NCBI GenBank assembly: GCA_937891905.1
Contig: CALATT010000024.1
Location: forward strand, 1-51,212
From: an uncultured Bacteroidales bacterium
GTDB taxonomy: Bacteria; Bacteroidota; Bacteroidia; Bacteroidales; Paludibacteraceae
Direction of reading: 5' to 3'
Length of the DNA stretch: 51,212 bases
A model generated the notes under the pieces. That model saw nothing but the letters and a program-made list of their open reading frames with translations, did no database searches and was not told the origin of the DNA. The position numbers and the translations under genes were made by a program. How positions within the stretch are numbered: the first letter of the stretch is position 1; each line of letters starts with the position of its first letter. This document shows positions 7,134 to 17,376 of the stretch, in pieces.

Positions 7134-8132
7134 ATGAAAGCAATTCAATTCTATACGATTAAGAGCAGTGGTGGATTGCGTGTAGAGATATGCAATCTCG
7201 GCGCTAAGATAAGCAAACTGCTGGTGGCTAATGCGAAAGGCGAAGTGAAAGATGTGGTATTGGGATTTAAGACAGCAGATGAATGGCGTAATAAAGAAAC
7301 CTATTTCAATGCTATCTGCGGACGCGTAGCCAATCGCATCAAAGATGGTCAGTTTAGCATAGATGGACAATCCTATCAATTGCCTATCAATAATGGTACA
7401 AATAGTTTGCACGGCGGCGTAGAAGGATTTAATGCCAAGATATGGAATGTGACAGCACAAAGCGTTTATTCTATCACACTGCACTATCGCAGCAAAGATG
7501 GCGAGGAAGGCTATCCAGGCAATGTGGATGTGTGGGTGACCTATACTGCCACAAAAGATAACCGATTGGTTATTCACTACGAAGCCAAGACCGACGCCCC
7601 TACTCTTGTGGCGATGACTAACCATGCTTATTTCAATTTGGCTGGCGAAGCAAGTGGCCGTATTCACGACCATATATTGCAAATCAATGCCGATAAGTAC
7701 ACTCCATTTGATGACACTGCTTGTCCTACTGGCGAGATTGCCGATGTGGAGAATACACCTATGGATTGGCGGCAACCTATTCGTATTGGTGATAGAATAG
7801 ACGACCCATTCTTCGTTCCTGGCAGAGGTATTGATAATAACTGGTGTCTTTGTGCAGGAGACGCGCCTAAACAACTACGCCATGCTGCCACTCTACAAGC
7901 CGATGGGCGTATCATGGAATGCTGGACTACGATGGCAGGACTGCAAGTTTATACAGGCAACTGGATAGAGCAGAACGAAGGTAAAAGCGGCACGATGTAT
8001 GATATACAGCATGCTGTATGCCTTGAAGCACAAAACTGGCCAGACAGCATCAACCATGCACAATTCCCCAATACTATCTTGCGTCCAGGAGAAAAGTTAG
8101 ACGAAGTGACAGAGTATAGGTTTTATGTATAA
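7134..8132 (+). CDS. galM: Aldose 1-epimerase (mutarotase)
   Basis: GalM interconverts the beta and alpha anomers of galactose, supplying alpha-galactose to GalK. The 332-residue product carries the substrate motif NGTNSLHGG, the general-acid histidine at about 164 in TNHAYFNLAG, and the general-base glutamate at about 298 in CLEAQNWPD. There is no signal peptide, so it should act in the cytoplasm. It lies 11 bp after galK and 87 bp before the GH2 gene, and that gap is filled with tandem repeats. Confidence 0.96.
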   Translation: MKAIQFYTIKSSGGLRVEICNLGAKISKLLVANAKGEVKDVVLGFKTADEWRNKETYFNAICGRVANRIKDGQFSIDGQSYQLPINNGTNSLHGGVEGFNAKIWNVTAQSVYSITLHYRSKDGEEGYPGNVDVWVTYTATKDNRLVIHYEAKTDAPTLVAMTNHAYFNLAGEASGRIHDHILQINADKYTPFDDTACPTGEIADVENTPMDWRQPIRIGDRIDDPFFVPGRGIDNNWCLCAGDAPKQLRHAATLQADGRIMECWTTMAGLQVYTGNWIEQNEGKSGTMYDIQHAVCLEAQNWPDSINHAQFPNTILRPGEKLDEVTEYRFYV

Positions 8133-8203
8133 AGTACAGAGTATAGAGTACAGAGTATAGAGAAATCCACTCACTACTCAATACTCACTACTCAATACTC
8201 ACT
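8133..8203. repeat. Two arrays of 7-bp-period tandem repeats between galM and the GH2 gene
   Basis: The first array (8133-8162) alternates AGTACAG and AGTATAG, four heptads plus two bases. The second (8173-8203) alternates ACTACTC and AATACTC, four heptads plus three bases. The second resembles an imperfect reverse complement of the first, so the two could pair. They fill nearly all of the 87-bp gap between the genes. Confidence 0.9.
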
Positions 8204-8219
8204 TTAAAATTCTTAATAC

Positions 8220-10655
8220 ATGATTAGCATATTATTAGCAATTAGTACGCTGCTGACGAGTTGGCAGTTTCGTTTAGAACCTTCTGCGCAGCGTCCAGAA
8301 GTAGATACCACATGGCAAGAGGTGGTTGTACCACACGACTGGGCTATCAGCGGGCCATTTGATAGAGCGAACGATTTACAAGAAGTGATTGTAGTTCAGA
8401 ATGGAGAGAAAGAGGCCACATGGAAAACAGGTCGTAGTGGCGGTTTACCGTGGATGGGTAAGGGTCATTATCGCACACGCGTGGCTATAGAGAAAGGACG
8501 ATTCTATACACTGCGCTTTGATGGTGCGATGTCCCACGCGAGTGTAGAAGTGAATGGCGAAGAGATTTGTTATTGGGCATATGGATACAACACCTTTGAC
8601 TGCCCTATTCCATCGCATCTACTCACTGGCGATTCGATAGATATTGATGTCTATTTGGAGAATAAACCTCAACAGAGCCGTTGGTATCCTGGTGCGGGAC
8701 TATACCGCCATGTGCACCTTGTGGAAAGCGATGCGATACATATTCCTACTTTCGGCATATTAGTTCGCACGCCTAAGGTGAGCACAGAGTCCGCATCTGT
8801 AGCCATTGAGGTGGAATTGATGAATGGGATGAACGAGGTAACGAGTGAAAAGTTTAACGAGTTAGCGAAAGAAGGGATTCGTATTCAGACGGACATCTTA
8901 TATGGCGAGGAAGTAGTTGCCACTATGGAAGGAGCAAAAAGTGAGGCTGTGGTGAAAGAACCCAAACTATGGAGCCCTGAGACACCTAATCTCTATACTG
9001 CTCGCACGCGAGTATATAAGAGTCAAGAGTTATTGGATGAGCGCGAGACTCGCTTTGGATTTAGAACGATTAGTTATACCGCTGAGAATGGATTCCAATT
9101 GAATGGTCAAACGCGTAAGTTCAAAGGCGTATGTCTGCACCATGATTTAGGTCCATTAGGTGCTGCGATACACAAAGACGCGCTTCGCCATCAGATTGCT
9201 ATTCTGCAGGAGATGGGTTGTGACGCGATACGCACAAGTCATAACATGCCTGCGCCTGAATTAGTGGAACTATGCGACGAGATGGGTATGATGATGATGA
9301 TTGAGCCATTCGATGTGTGGAATCACGGCAAGACGGATAATGATTATCATGTGGAGTTTGACACTTGGTGGCAAAGAGATATTACGAACATGGTGAAACT
9401 ATACCGCAATAATGCGTGTGTGATGATGTGGTCCAGTGGTAATGAGGTATGGAATCAAGTGCTGCCTGACGGTATTGGATTGGTAACGGAGATACAAGCG
9501 CTCTTCCACCAATTAGATCCTACTCGTCCTGTGACGAATGGCATGGACCAAGCGATGCATGTGATCCATAATGGTTTTGGTGCTGCCGTAGAGATTCCTG
9601 GACTCAATTACCGCACAGGTCGTTACCATGAGGCCTATGAAAATCTGCCACAGAAGATGATTTTGGGTTCAGAGACTGCTTCTACTGTGTCCAGTCGCGG
9701 TATATATAAACGCCCGGCTATTATACGCGATTTCGCCAACTACGATGATAATCAGTCCAGCGGATATGACTTAGAGTACTGCCCATGGTCAGGACTGCCA
9801 GAACAAGATTTCCAATTACAAGATGATTATGATTGGACATTGGGTCAGTTTGTATGGACGGGATTTGACTATTTGGGCGAACCATCGCCATACGACACAG
9901 ACGCATGGCCAAGCCATAGCAGTTATTTCGGTATTATCGACTTGGCATCATTGCCCAAAGACAGGTATTGGTTGTATCGCAGCCAATGGAATGAGAAAGA
10001 TGAGACCTTACATCTCTTGCCACACTGGAATTGGGAGAAAGGCGATACGGTGCCTGTATTCTGCTATACGAGTTATCCCGAGGCGGAGTTGTTTGTGAAT
10101 GGCAAGAGTTATGGTAAGTTACGCCATGCCACAGCCGAAGAGACTGAGCGTTTGAAGAATGGCGAAGTGATTGAAGGTGTGAGTGCTATGCCTAAGGTGG
10201 CTGATTTTGAAGTGCCTGTATGGGGAGCTGCGCCTATGCCCGAACTACTGCCACGCTACCGACTGATGTGGTTTGATGTGCCTTACGAGAAAGGTGAGAT
10301 AAAAGTGGTGGCATACGATGCGCAAGGCAAAGTAGCAGCTAAAAAGAGCATACAGACCGCAGGTGTGCCACACCATTTGGAAATTGAATGGGCGAATAAG
10401 GAAGAGAATCCTGAGGAGCTATGCTATATTACTGTGAAAGTAGTGGATAAGAAAGGTCGCTTATGTCCTAATGCAAATCACTTGATTCAATATAAAGGCG
10501 AAGGATTTGTAGCGACAGCTAATGGCAATGCTGCTTGTTTGGATAGTTTCGTTACGCCTCAGATGCACGCTTTTGCAGGACAATGCACTTTTATTATTAA
10601 GAAAGGTAGTAAAGGAAGTTTCAGTGCAGAAGGGCTGAAAGGAATAGCGCTATAA
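8220..10655 (+). CDS. Glycoside hydrolase family 2, beta-galactosidase-like
   Basis: GH2 enzymes release terminal beta-galactose (or related sugars) with retention. The 811-residue product has a short hydrophobic start (MISILLAISTLLTS) that may be a signal peptide. It is followed by a jelly-roll sugar-binding domain (VVPHDWAISGPFD), an immunoglobulin-like domain, and a TIM barrel with the general acid/base Glu409 in WSSGNEV and the nucleophile Glu485 in ILGSETAST. Two C-terminal beta domains complete it. Position after galK and galM supports beta-galactosidase activity, releasing galactose for the upstream enzymes. Glucuronidase or mannosidase activity is less likely here but not excluded by motifs alone. 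Confidence 0.88.
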   Translation: MISILLAISTLLTSWQFRLEPSAQRPEVDTTWQEVVVPHDWAISGPFDRANDLQEVIVVQNGEKEATWKTGRSGGLPWMGKGHYRTRVAIEKGRFYTLRFDGAMSHASVEVNGEEICYWAYGYNTFDCPIPSHLLTGDSIDIDVYLENKPQQSRWYPGAGLYRHVHLVESDAIHIPTFGILVRTPKVSTESASVAIEVELMNGMNEVTSEKFNELAKEGIRIQTDILYGEEVVATMEGAKSEAVVKEPKLWSPETPNLYTARTRVYKSQELLDERETRFGFRTISYTAENGFQLNGQTRKFKGVCLHHDLGPLGAAIHKDALRHQIAILQEMGCDAIRTSHNMPAPELVELCDEMGMMMMIEPFDVWNHGKTDNDYHVEFDTWWQRDITNMVKLYRNNACVMMWSSGNEVWNQVLPDGIGLVTEIQALFHQLDPTRPVTNGMDQAMHVIHNGFGAAVEIPGLNYRTGRYHEAYENLPQKMILGSETASTVSSRGIYKRPAIIRDFANYDDNQSSGYDLEYCPWSGLPEQDFQLQDDYDWTLGQFVWTGFDYLGEPSPYDTDAWPSHSSYFGIIDLASLPKDRYWLYRSQWNEKDETLHLLPHWNWEKGDTVPVFCYTSYPEAELFVNGKSYGKLRHATAEETERLKNGEVIEGVSAMPKVADFEVPVWGAAPMPELLPRYRLMWFDVPYEKGEIKVVAYDAQGKVAAKKSIQTAGVPHHLEIEWANKEENPEELCYITVKVVDKKGRLCPNANHLIQYKGEGFVATANGNAACLDSFVTPQMHAFAGQCTFIIKKGSKGSFSAEGLKGIAL

Positions 10656-10672
10656 TGAATAATTCTGAATTC

Positions 10673-10720
10673 TAGAGATCTAGAGATCTAGATTTCTAGA
10701 TTTCTAGAGTTCTAGAAGAA
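10673..10720. repeat. 8-bp tandem repeat after the GH2 gene
   Basis: Six units of eight bases (TAGAGATC twice, TAGATTTC twice, TAGAGTTC, TAGAAGAA) run from 10673 to 10720. Each unit carries the palindromic core TCTAGA, so the array can fold on itself. It lies between the GH2 stop codon and the terminator at 10754. Confidence 0.9.
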
Positions 10721-10753
10721 TAGCACGGAATAATCTTATTAGCATAAACAAGA

Positions 10754-10790
10754 ATAGCCTGAGCGGATTGCTCAGGCTATTTTGTTTTAT
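10754..10790. terminator. Intrinsic terminator after the galactose operon
   Basis: ATAGCCTGAGC at 10754-10764 pairs perfectly with 10770-10780 around the loop GGATT, followed by TTTGTTTTAT. This is a textbook rho-independent terminator for the plus-strand GH2 operon. The convergent minus-strand locus ends only 10 bp beyond, so the same stem may stop it too. Confidence 0.9.
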
Positions 10791-10799
10791 ATTGTTCAA

Positions 10800-12170
10800 T
10801 TAGCGTACTTGTGTACCTTGTACATTGAACATCTTGTTGTCGCGAACGATGTAGAGAACGCCGTCAACGATAACTTTTTGTGCTTGCTCTGTGAGAACAA
10901 CTTCCTCGATACCCTCTTCGAAAGGAACCTTCCAAGCGTACATAGTAGGATCAGAGAGGTCAAGTGTGATTACCATCTTGCCTTCCTCTGCTGCTGGCTC
11001 CCATACAGATTGGAATTGAGTATCTGGGAAACCTTTCCAACCACCTTCAGCCGCTGCGTCAGCGATAAGAATTTCGTTATCCCATGTACCAGCCTCGCGG
11101 AACTTGAATACTTGGCTTGGAGTAGCGCTAACAGTAGCGGTGTAAACACCATTTGCTAATGTCATTGCCATACCAGTCCAACCATCGAAAGAACCGATGA
11201 TATCTACACCAGCTGCTGGAGCACCTGCAGGAGCGATCAAAGAAACTGCTACTTCGAAAGCATCTTCAGGAGCTGCGCAACGAGCCCAACGCAAGTCAGC
11301 TGCGCGAACATCAATTAAGATCTCAGCCTCTGTGCCGGTGAGTTGGTTGTCACCAGATACACCTGGCATACGAACCCATACATCGTCAACGAGTTTTTGG
11401 AGGTATGTTTCATCGCTCCAAGCTGGTTCAGCAGCGATTGTACCATCAGCACCCATCAAACCGCTAACTACTTGGTACTCCATACCTTCAGCACACTTGA
11501 AGTTGTAGTAGTAAACAGGAGCGCCTAACTCTTGAGTTTTCTCTACATTTACTTGCATTTGTTGGAAGCCCCAGTCTGTCATAGAACCGATGAGGTAAGG
11601 AACTGCGAAACCTTCGCAACCATCGCTGATAACAGTGATAGTGTAGTTGTGATAAATAGCTGTACATGGGTTACCACCCTTCAATGCGTCGATTGTGAAC
11701 ACATTTGGTGCATCTTTTGTGTAGTGAATAAGGTCGATCTCACCTGCGTAAGCACCAGAAACGATTTCTACACCACCACGAATCTTGGTAGCAGCACCAA
11801 CTTGGTATTGCCAGTTGAATGTACCGTTTTGATCCAACACAACTGGTTTTCCTTGAATACCTTTGTCTTGGAAGTCTGCAGCAGTCTCATCATCAACTGC
11901 AACTACATACCATCCGTCATAACCTTCTACAGCCTCGAACTTAGCCAATGTGTTAACATCGGTAATCCAGCCGTCAGCTGCGTCTCTGTTGTAAGTACCA
12001 ACGAAAACAACATCACTACATGCCATCTCTGCAGGAACAAAGATACATACGCAAAGTTGACCCTGCTCGTAGTAGTTTTGAAGCACTGCGTCAGAAGGAA
12101 CTACATCCTTAGCAGCGAACATGCTAACGCTCATAAGCGCAGCTGCTAAAAAAGCATAAATTTTCTTCAT
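10800..12170 (-). CDS. SusE/SusF-like surface glycan-binding protein with a C-terminal sorting-type tail
   Basis: The 456-residue product starts with a signal peptide (MKKIYAFLAAALMSVSMFAA). It has repeated beta-sandwich modules of the SusE/SusF kind, such as YLIGSMTDWGF and DIIGSFDGWTGM. These modules bind starch or other glycans at the cell surface in the Sus paradigm. No lipobox is seen; instead the last 25 residues (from KVIVDGVLYIVRDNK) match the end of the PL9-like protein at 37003-39366, suggesting a shared secretion or anchoring tail. It is the last gene of the minus-strand uptake operon and is separated from susD by 152 bp with hairpins. The substrate cannot be told from sequence. 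Confidence 0.75.
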   Translation of the reverse strand: MKKIYAFLAAALMSVSMFAAKDVVPSDAVLQNYYEQGQLCVCIFVPAEMACSDVVFVGTYNRDAADGWITDVNTLAKFEAVEGYDGWYVVAVDDETAADFQDKGIQGKPVVLDQNGTFNWQYQVGAATKIRGGVEIVSGAYAGEIDLIHYTKDAPNVFTIDALKGGNPCTAIYHNYTITVISDGCEGFAVPYLIGSMTDWGFQQMQVNVEKTQELGAPVYYYNFKCAEGMEYQVVSGLMGADGTIAAEPAWSDETYLQKLVDDVWVRMPGVSGDNQLTGTEAEILIDVRAADLRWARCAAPEDAFEVAVSLIAPAGAPAAGVDIIGSFDGWTGMAMTLANGVYTATVSATPSQVFKFREAGTWDNEILIADAAAEGGWKGFPDTQFQSVWEPAAEEGKMVITLDLSDPTMYAWKVPFEEGIEEVVLTEQAQKVIVDGVLYIVRDNKMFNVQGTQVR

Positions 12171-12194
12171 AAATTTAAAAATTTAAATTTCTGG

Positions 12195-12313
12195 AGTTTC
12201 GGCTTCGTCGAGTTGCATAAGCAAGCTTACACTCGACTAGCACGAAACTTCATAAATTGGTTAATAATGTTAATAAAGTTAATAAAATAGAATGAATATA
12301 TTGTTGATTCATT
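12195..12313 (-). promoter_or_regulatory. Hairpins and a 9-bp repeat between susD and the susF-like gene
   Basis: Two stems lie in the spacer. In the first, AGTTTCG (12195-12201) pairs with 12243-12249, with an inner GTCGAGT (12207-12213) pairing with 12231-12237. In the second, AATGAAT (12291-12297) pairs with 12307-12313 and, on the transcribed strand, is followed by CTATTTTATT, a weak terminator shape. Between them GTTAATAAT/A repeats three times (12260-12286). Such spacers can lower expression of the distal gene or set RNA processing. No promoter consensus was seen here. Confidence 0.5.
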
Positions 12314-12322
12314 TATTTTCTA

Positions 12323-14068
12323 TTAATAAGCATATCCGTCACCACCTTGTGCAGCGTAGATATTCTCTGGATCTCCTTCTACATCAGTTTTGTAGTTTGG
12401 ATTAGCACGCTTATCTTCAGATGGCACTGGGAACCAGTTCATATACTCTGGTGTGCCCGCAACAAAGAATTGCTGTCCGTCTGGTTTGCCCATTCGTCCT
12501 TCCCAGTGATAGCGATACATATCTGAGTCTGGTCCGAAGAATCGTCCGAAGCGGATAAGGTCAAAGCGGCGGCGTCCCTCATAGTAGAACTCGCGGCTCC
12601 ACTCATCGAGCAATGTTTTTTCATCAATAGAAGCGAGTGGGAATGCGTTTGCGCGTGCACGGATAGTATTATTGATGATTGCGAGCGCACCTGCTTTATC
12701 ACCCAGACGGAAGAGTGCTTCTGCTTGGATCATGTATGCCTCTGCTAAACGAAGCAAAGGAATATCTGTATCAGGCCAACTTGTATTTTGTGGAACAGAG
12801 AGCTTAGGCAATATAGCAGATGAATACACGCCTGTAAACTTAAGTCCTGCCCAAGAATCAAATAGATATTTGGTATCTCCAAGATCTTGATTTCCCTTTA
12901 ATGTGAAGGTATAACCTGTATTGAGTCCATCAGAGCACAAGATAGCACGATCATCTTTTAATTGCGCAGGCATTTCGTACTCATCATATACCATATCCAT
13001 TGCTGTAGCACGATCGATACCCATAGGTTCGATGAACTTATCTACCATTGTAGGTGAAGTACGCATAGAGTGCCATTCTGCAGTGATACCCCATGGGTTC
13101 ATACCAGGGTTACGCTGTGCACAGATAAGCATTGTAGAAGCAGCATAACTTTGCGCATACACACCATCTTGGTATATTTGGAAGAGAGACTCCTTCATTA
13201 CTTCATCACGGTGGTTATCACCCATAAAGAGCTGTTGGTAAGCGCTGTAAACGAAGTTAGAATCCGTTACGATTTTTTGTGTTACGAGTGAGTGCTGTGG
13301 GTTTTCTGTGATAACCGCAGTAGCTGCATCGTATGCTTTCTGCCATGTTTTGCCTGATTGCCAATCCTTATTATATTTATTATATACATCGGCATTGAGG
13401 TACACACGAGCTAAGAGGAGTTGTGCAGCCGCTTTACCTACGCGGTATTTCTCTACGCGTTGCGCTGGGAGCAAAGTGATTACATCCTGCAATTCTTTCA
13501 CGAGCCACTCATATATTTCGTGGCGTGGATAGAAGTGTGGGAAATCGCTTGACTCAGTAGTTACGAGTGGTGCATAGAGGTACATATCCATGAGGTAGAA
13601 GTAGTGCAATGCACGGATGAAACGCACTTCTGCGAGTCGATTTTGGTATTCCTCTGTTTCACCAGATGCGTAGGTGAGGTAGTGGTTGCAATACTTGATA
13701 TTGAGGTTCAAACGGGTATAGATAGCACGAATCATAGTGTTGGTACCTATCCAGTTTGTTTGGTTCATTTGCTTTGCCTCTGCATCGTCCCAAATCCACC
13801 AAGCCTCATCTGTAGTCAACTCGTTACAATACCAGATGGTACGATAGAATCCAGAGGTACCTGCGTCAATATCCTCCACATCTGAGTCGCTACCTGCGTC
13901 TGCTTGTCCGATGAGTGCCAAGCAAGCATAGCACTTAGTGAACATACGATCCTGATTAAAAGAAGTAGAAGAGTCAGGATCAAGAGGTTTTGTATTAAGG
14001 TTATGGACACAAGCAGTTAAGCTAACCACAGCCATAACAAAAACCGCTATTTTCAAAAACTTATTCAT
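12323..14068 (-). CDS. SusD/RagB-family outer-membrane nutrient-binding lipoprotein
   Basis: SusD-type proteins cap the SusC channel and capture glycan. The 581-residue product has a lipoprotein signal with lipobox LTAC (lipidated Cys20), then the helical TPR-like body of the family (WIGTNTMIRAIYTRLN, RFIRALHYFYLMD). It also has the C-terminal RagB region (LRLAEAYMIQAEALFRLG, RRRFDLIRFGRFF). It follows susC by 32 bp. No carbohydrate specificity can be assigned. Confidence 0.95.
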   Translation of the reverse strand: MNKFLKIAVFVMAVVSLTACVHNLNTKPLDPDSSTSFNQDRMFTKCYACLALIGQADAGSDSDVEDIDAGTSGFYRTIWYCNELTTDEAWWIWDDAEAKQMNQTNWIGTNTMIRAIYTRLNLNIKYCNHYLTYASGETEEYQNRLAEVRFIRALHYFYLMDMYLYAPLVTTESSDFPHFYPRHEIYEWLVKELQDVITLLPAQRVEKYRVGKAAAQLLLARVYLNADVYNKYNKDWQSGKTWQKAYDAATAVITENPQHSLVTQKIVTDSNFVYSAYQQLFMGDNHRDEVMKESLFQIYQDGVYAQSYAASTMLICAQRNPGMNPWGITAEWHSMRTSPTMVDKFIEPMGIDRATAMDMVYDEYEMPAQLKDDRAILCSDGLNTGYTFTLKGNQDLGDTKYLFDSWAGLKFTGVYSSAILPKLSVPQNTSWPDTDIPLLRLAEAYMIQAEALFRLGDKAGALAIINNTIRARANAFPLASIDEKTLLDEWSREFYYEGRRRFDLIRFGRFFGPDSDMYRYHWEGRMGKPDGQQFFVAGTPEYMNWFPVPSEDKRANPNYKTDVEGDPENIYAAQGGDGYAY

Positions 14069-14100
14069 ATGATGTAATTATTTGTTTATTAGTTGATGGA

Positions 14101-17100
14101 TTAGAATTGCAAGTTAATACCCAATACGGTAGTCATAGAGCGTGGGTAGATTGAGTTATCAATACCGCCCATACCGATTTCAGGATCGAGACCTGAGTAT
14201 TTGGTGATGACGAATGGGTTAGATACTGTGCAGTATGCACGACCAGAGATTTTATTCTTAGAGAAAGAGTATCCAAGTGTGATGTTGTCACAGCGCAAGA
14301 ATGAAGCATTCTCCAAGAAGCGGTCTGTAATATCGTATTCTGCATTACCGATGATGTTTTTACCACTCTCATCATAGATAGTCATATTATAATTATCTAC
14401 ATAGTAGGTATTAAATACATCGACAGGGAGGTTCTTGTAGTATCCATCGCGTGCTAAGTTACCGATAGCCACATTCTGGAGGCGAGTAGCAATCACATTA
14501 TTGAATACATAGTTACCAATATTAGCGCGGAAAGAAAGACCGAGGTCGAAGTTATAGAATTGGAATTTCGTTTGGAATCCCATGGTAACTGGTGCAACAG
14601 GATTGTGCTTGAATACCTTATCGGTTTCATCAATCTTGCCGTATCCTTCTTCTCCTTCCGCTTGTTGGTCAACGATATACCAATATTGTGAACCATCTTC
14701 GCGTGTAGCTTTGCGTGACTCATAGAGATAGAATGTATTGGTTGCGTAACCTACAGCAAACTTAGTGATAGACTTACCGCTAAGACCTGCACCTGCATAT
14801 CCACCACCATCAATCATGGTTTCCTCACCATTGATCTTGGTAATCTTATTTTGGTTCCAAGTCACATTATAGCCGAGATCCCATTTGAATCGTTTGCCAA
14901 GGTCAACAGCTACGGCATTGATAGAGAACTCAACACCTTGGTTTTGGAGTGAACCAACATTAGACATCACGCGTTTGCGGAAGTTGGTACCCATAGCAAC
15001 ATTAACATTATTGAGCAAGTCGGTAGTATTACGGAAGTAGTAATCCAACGAACCTGAGATACGGTTGTTAAGGAATGCGAAGTCGATACCTGCGTTGTAG
15101 GTAGTAGTTTTCTCCCAAGTCAACTTTTCATTGAATGCATTTGGGCGATCTGAGATGAAGAGGATATTACCTTCTGAGTCTCTAACTATTTCTACGATAT
15201 TTGCATTGAGGTCCTCTGTAGCGTAGTTATCACCTCCGACAGGATAGTATGATGTATGTCCTGTGGTTTGGCTATAAGTAGGCATGTATGAGTAGTCACC
15301 GATACCATCTTGCTGACCCGTGATACCATAACCAAGACGGAGCTTGAGGTCATCAATTTCGTTCACATCTTTGAGGAATGTCTCTTTAATCTTCCATCCA
15401 AGTGCTACAGATGGGAATAGTCCCCAACGGTGGTCTGGTGAGAAACGGCTTGATCCGTCAGCACGGAGGGTAGCTGTGATCATCAACTGGTTCCAACCGA
15501 TATAATTGAGTCGTCCGAAGAATGAAACGAGGTAGTTTTCACCTTTACCGTCTGCTTCGAAGGCATTAGCAGGTCCACCAGGAACGCCTGTTGTTCCTTG
15601 ATAAGTAGAAGGATATATTCCGTTACCCCAACTCAGGTATTCATTATAGAAGTGCTGCCACTCATAACCTGCCATGATATCAAAGTGCTGTTGCTCTTTC
15701 TCCCAATCATGTGTATATTGTGCGTAGCAGTTGAATTGGAGGTTGTATTTCATTTTTTGCTCTTCACCGTACCATCCTGTGTAGTGGTTTGCAGTACCGA
15801 ACATGCTGTTATTATTCACAGACTTACCGAATGAGTAGTCCGCACCGAAGTTAGCATGAAGGATGAGGTCCTCAAATCCGTGTACCTTGTAGGTAGCCTC
15901 TAAGTTACCTACGAACTGACCTGCTTGTGATGTATTTGATTGGTGTTCCAATTGTGCAAGTGGGTTAGCACCAGACTTAAGGCTATACATCCAGTTAGGA
16001 TCCAAGAATGGACCATTTGCATTTGAAGAGGTACCTAATGGTTGGAAGAAGCCGCCCCAGTGGGTATCTAACTCCTCTTTGGTAATATAGTAGTTCTTAC
16101 CATCTGTTACACCTGCAGATATTTGCTCGCCGTAGATGTTTGTGAGGTCTCCAGAAGAGTAGATTGGTTGTGTAGGATCCTTATCCAAGTATGCGCCCGC
16201 GATGCCTGGTTCGTAATCATTATGGATATACATTCCCTTCGCATTGAGATTCAACACGAGGTGATTATCAAAGAATGAAGGGTTGAGGTTGAGTGAAGCA
16301 GTCACACGCTGCATTTGTGAACCCTTTACGGCACCATTATTGAGTGTATAACCCACAGAAGCGCGGTAAGGCATGTCCACTACATTATTCTTCACACCAC
16401 CCATGAGAGAGATATTGTGGTCAGTAGAGATAGCAGTGCGGTAGATTTGGTCGAACCAATCTACATTATCATTCATGAGGTAGTAGTTAGACTTAGCAGA
16501 CTGACCAGCACCTGTAGCGTATGCGCGTAATTCGTCGCCAGTGAGCACATCGAGGTGCTTGAGCACGCTACCGAATGACACATTGGCATCGTATGTCACT
16601 TTCATTTTTTGTCCTGCTTTACCTTTCTTGGTAGTAATGATGATGACACCATTGGATGCGCGTGAACCGTAGATAGCAGTTGCAGACGCATCTTTGAGGA
16701 CTGTAAAGGTCTCAATATCAGCAGGGTTAACTAATGAGAGTGGGTTGGATACACCTTGGATACCATTGTTATCCATAGCGAGTCCGTCGATGACGATAAG
16801 TGGGTCGTTAGAAGCGTTAAGAGATGATCCACCACGGATACGGATGGTGGCTCCTTCACCTGGTTTACCACCGCTGGTAGCGATGTTCACACCGGCAATT
16901 TTACCTTGGATCATGTCTTGTGCAGTGGTCTGCAAACCTTTATTCATATCGTCTGGTTTGATAGCTGTTACAGAACCAGTTGCGTCATTTTTCTTCACAA
17001 CACCGTAACCAACGACAACGACTTCTTCAAGAAGCTCAGAGTCCTCTCCGAGTCGCACCACCATATTTTGTGCAGCGGTTAACTCTTGTGTTTTATAACC

Positions 17101-17343
17101 CATGTATGAGATGGCCAATTTTGCTCCTGGTTTTACCATGAGTGTGAAATTACCATCAAAATCGGTAATGGTACCATTTGTAGTACCTATTTCGAGTACT
17201 GACGCACCGATGATAGCTTCGCCATTTGCAGCATCAGTAACAGTTCCGTTCACAACATTTTGTGCAAAAGCAGCTACAGAGCCGAGCATCAGCAACAAAG
17301 CGAGCGAGAAAGAACGAAATATATTGAAATTATTCTTTTTCAT
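14101..17343 (-). CDS. SusC/RagA-family TonB-dependent outer-membrane transporter
   Basis: This is the channel subunit of a SusCD pair, energised by TonB. The 1080-residue product has a signal peptide ending in FAQ and a carboxypeptidase-regulatory-like beta domain (NGTVTDAANGEAIIGASV). A TonB-box-like segment (EEVVVVGYG) follows, then a plug domain (RIRGGSSLNASNDPLIVIDG) and a 22-strand-type barrel. The N-terminal STN domain seen in sigma-factor-coupled homologues is absent, so signalling to an anti-sigma factor is not expected. Length is typical. Confidence 0.96.
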   Translation of the reverse strand: MKKNNFNIFRSFSLALLLMLGSVAAFAQNVVNGTVTDAANGEAIIGASVLEIGTTNGTITDFDGNFTLMVKPGAKLAISYMGYKTQELTAAQNMVVRLGEDSELLEEVVVVGYGVVKKNDATGSVTAIKPDDMNKGLQTTAQDMIQGKIAGVNIATSGGKPGEGATIRIRGGSSLNASNDPLIVIDGLAMDNNGIQGVSNPLSLVNPADIETFTVLKDASATAIYGSRASNGVIIITTKKGKAGQKMKVTYDANVSFGSVLKHLDVLTGDELRAYATGAGQSAKSNYYLMNDNVDWFDQIYRTAISTDHNISLMGGVKNNVVDMPYRASVGYTLNNGAVKGSQMQRVTASLNLNPSFFDNHLVLNLNAKGMYIHNDYEPGIAGAYLDKDPTQPIYSSGDLTNIYGEQISAGVTDGKNYYITKEELDTHWGGFFQPLGTSSNANGPFLDPNWMYSLKSGANPLAQLEHQSNTSQAGQFVGNLEATYKVHGFEDLILHANFGADYSFGKSVNNNSMFGTANHYTGWYGEEQKMKYNLQFNCYAQYTHDWEKEQQHFDIMAGYEWQHFYNEYLSWGNGIYPSTYQGTTGVPGGPANAFEADGKGENYLVSFFGRLNYIGWNQLMITATLRADGSSRFSPDHRWGLFPSVALGWKIKETFLKDVNEIDDLKLRLGYGITGQQDGIGDYSYMPTYSQTTGHTSYYPVGGDNYATEDLNANIVEIVRDSEGNILFISDRPNAFNEKLTWEKTTTYNAGIDFAFLNNRISGSLDYYFRNTTDLLNNVNVAMGTNFRKRVMSNVGSLQNQGVEFSINAVAVDLGKRFKWDLGYNVTWNQNKITKINGEETMIDGGGYAGAGLSGKSITKFAVGYATNTFYLYESRKATREDGSQYWYIVDQQAEGEEGYGKIDETDKVFKHNPVAPVTMGFQTKFQFYNFDLGLSFRANIGNYVFNNVIATRLQNVAIGNLARDGYYKNLPVDVFNTYYVDNYNMTIYDESGKNIIGNAEYDITDRFLENASFLRCDNITLGYSFSKNKISGRAYCTVSNPFVITKYSGLDPEIGMGGIDNSIYPRSMTTVLGINLQF

Positions 17344-17376
17344 TGTTCTAATGATTTAACTAATTGATTTTACAGA

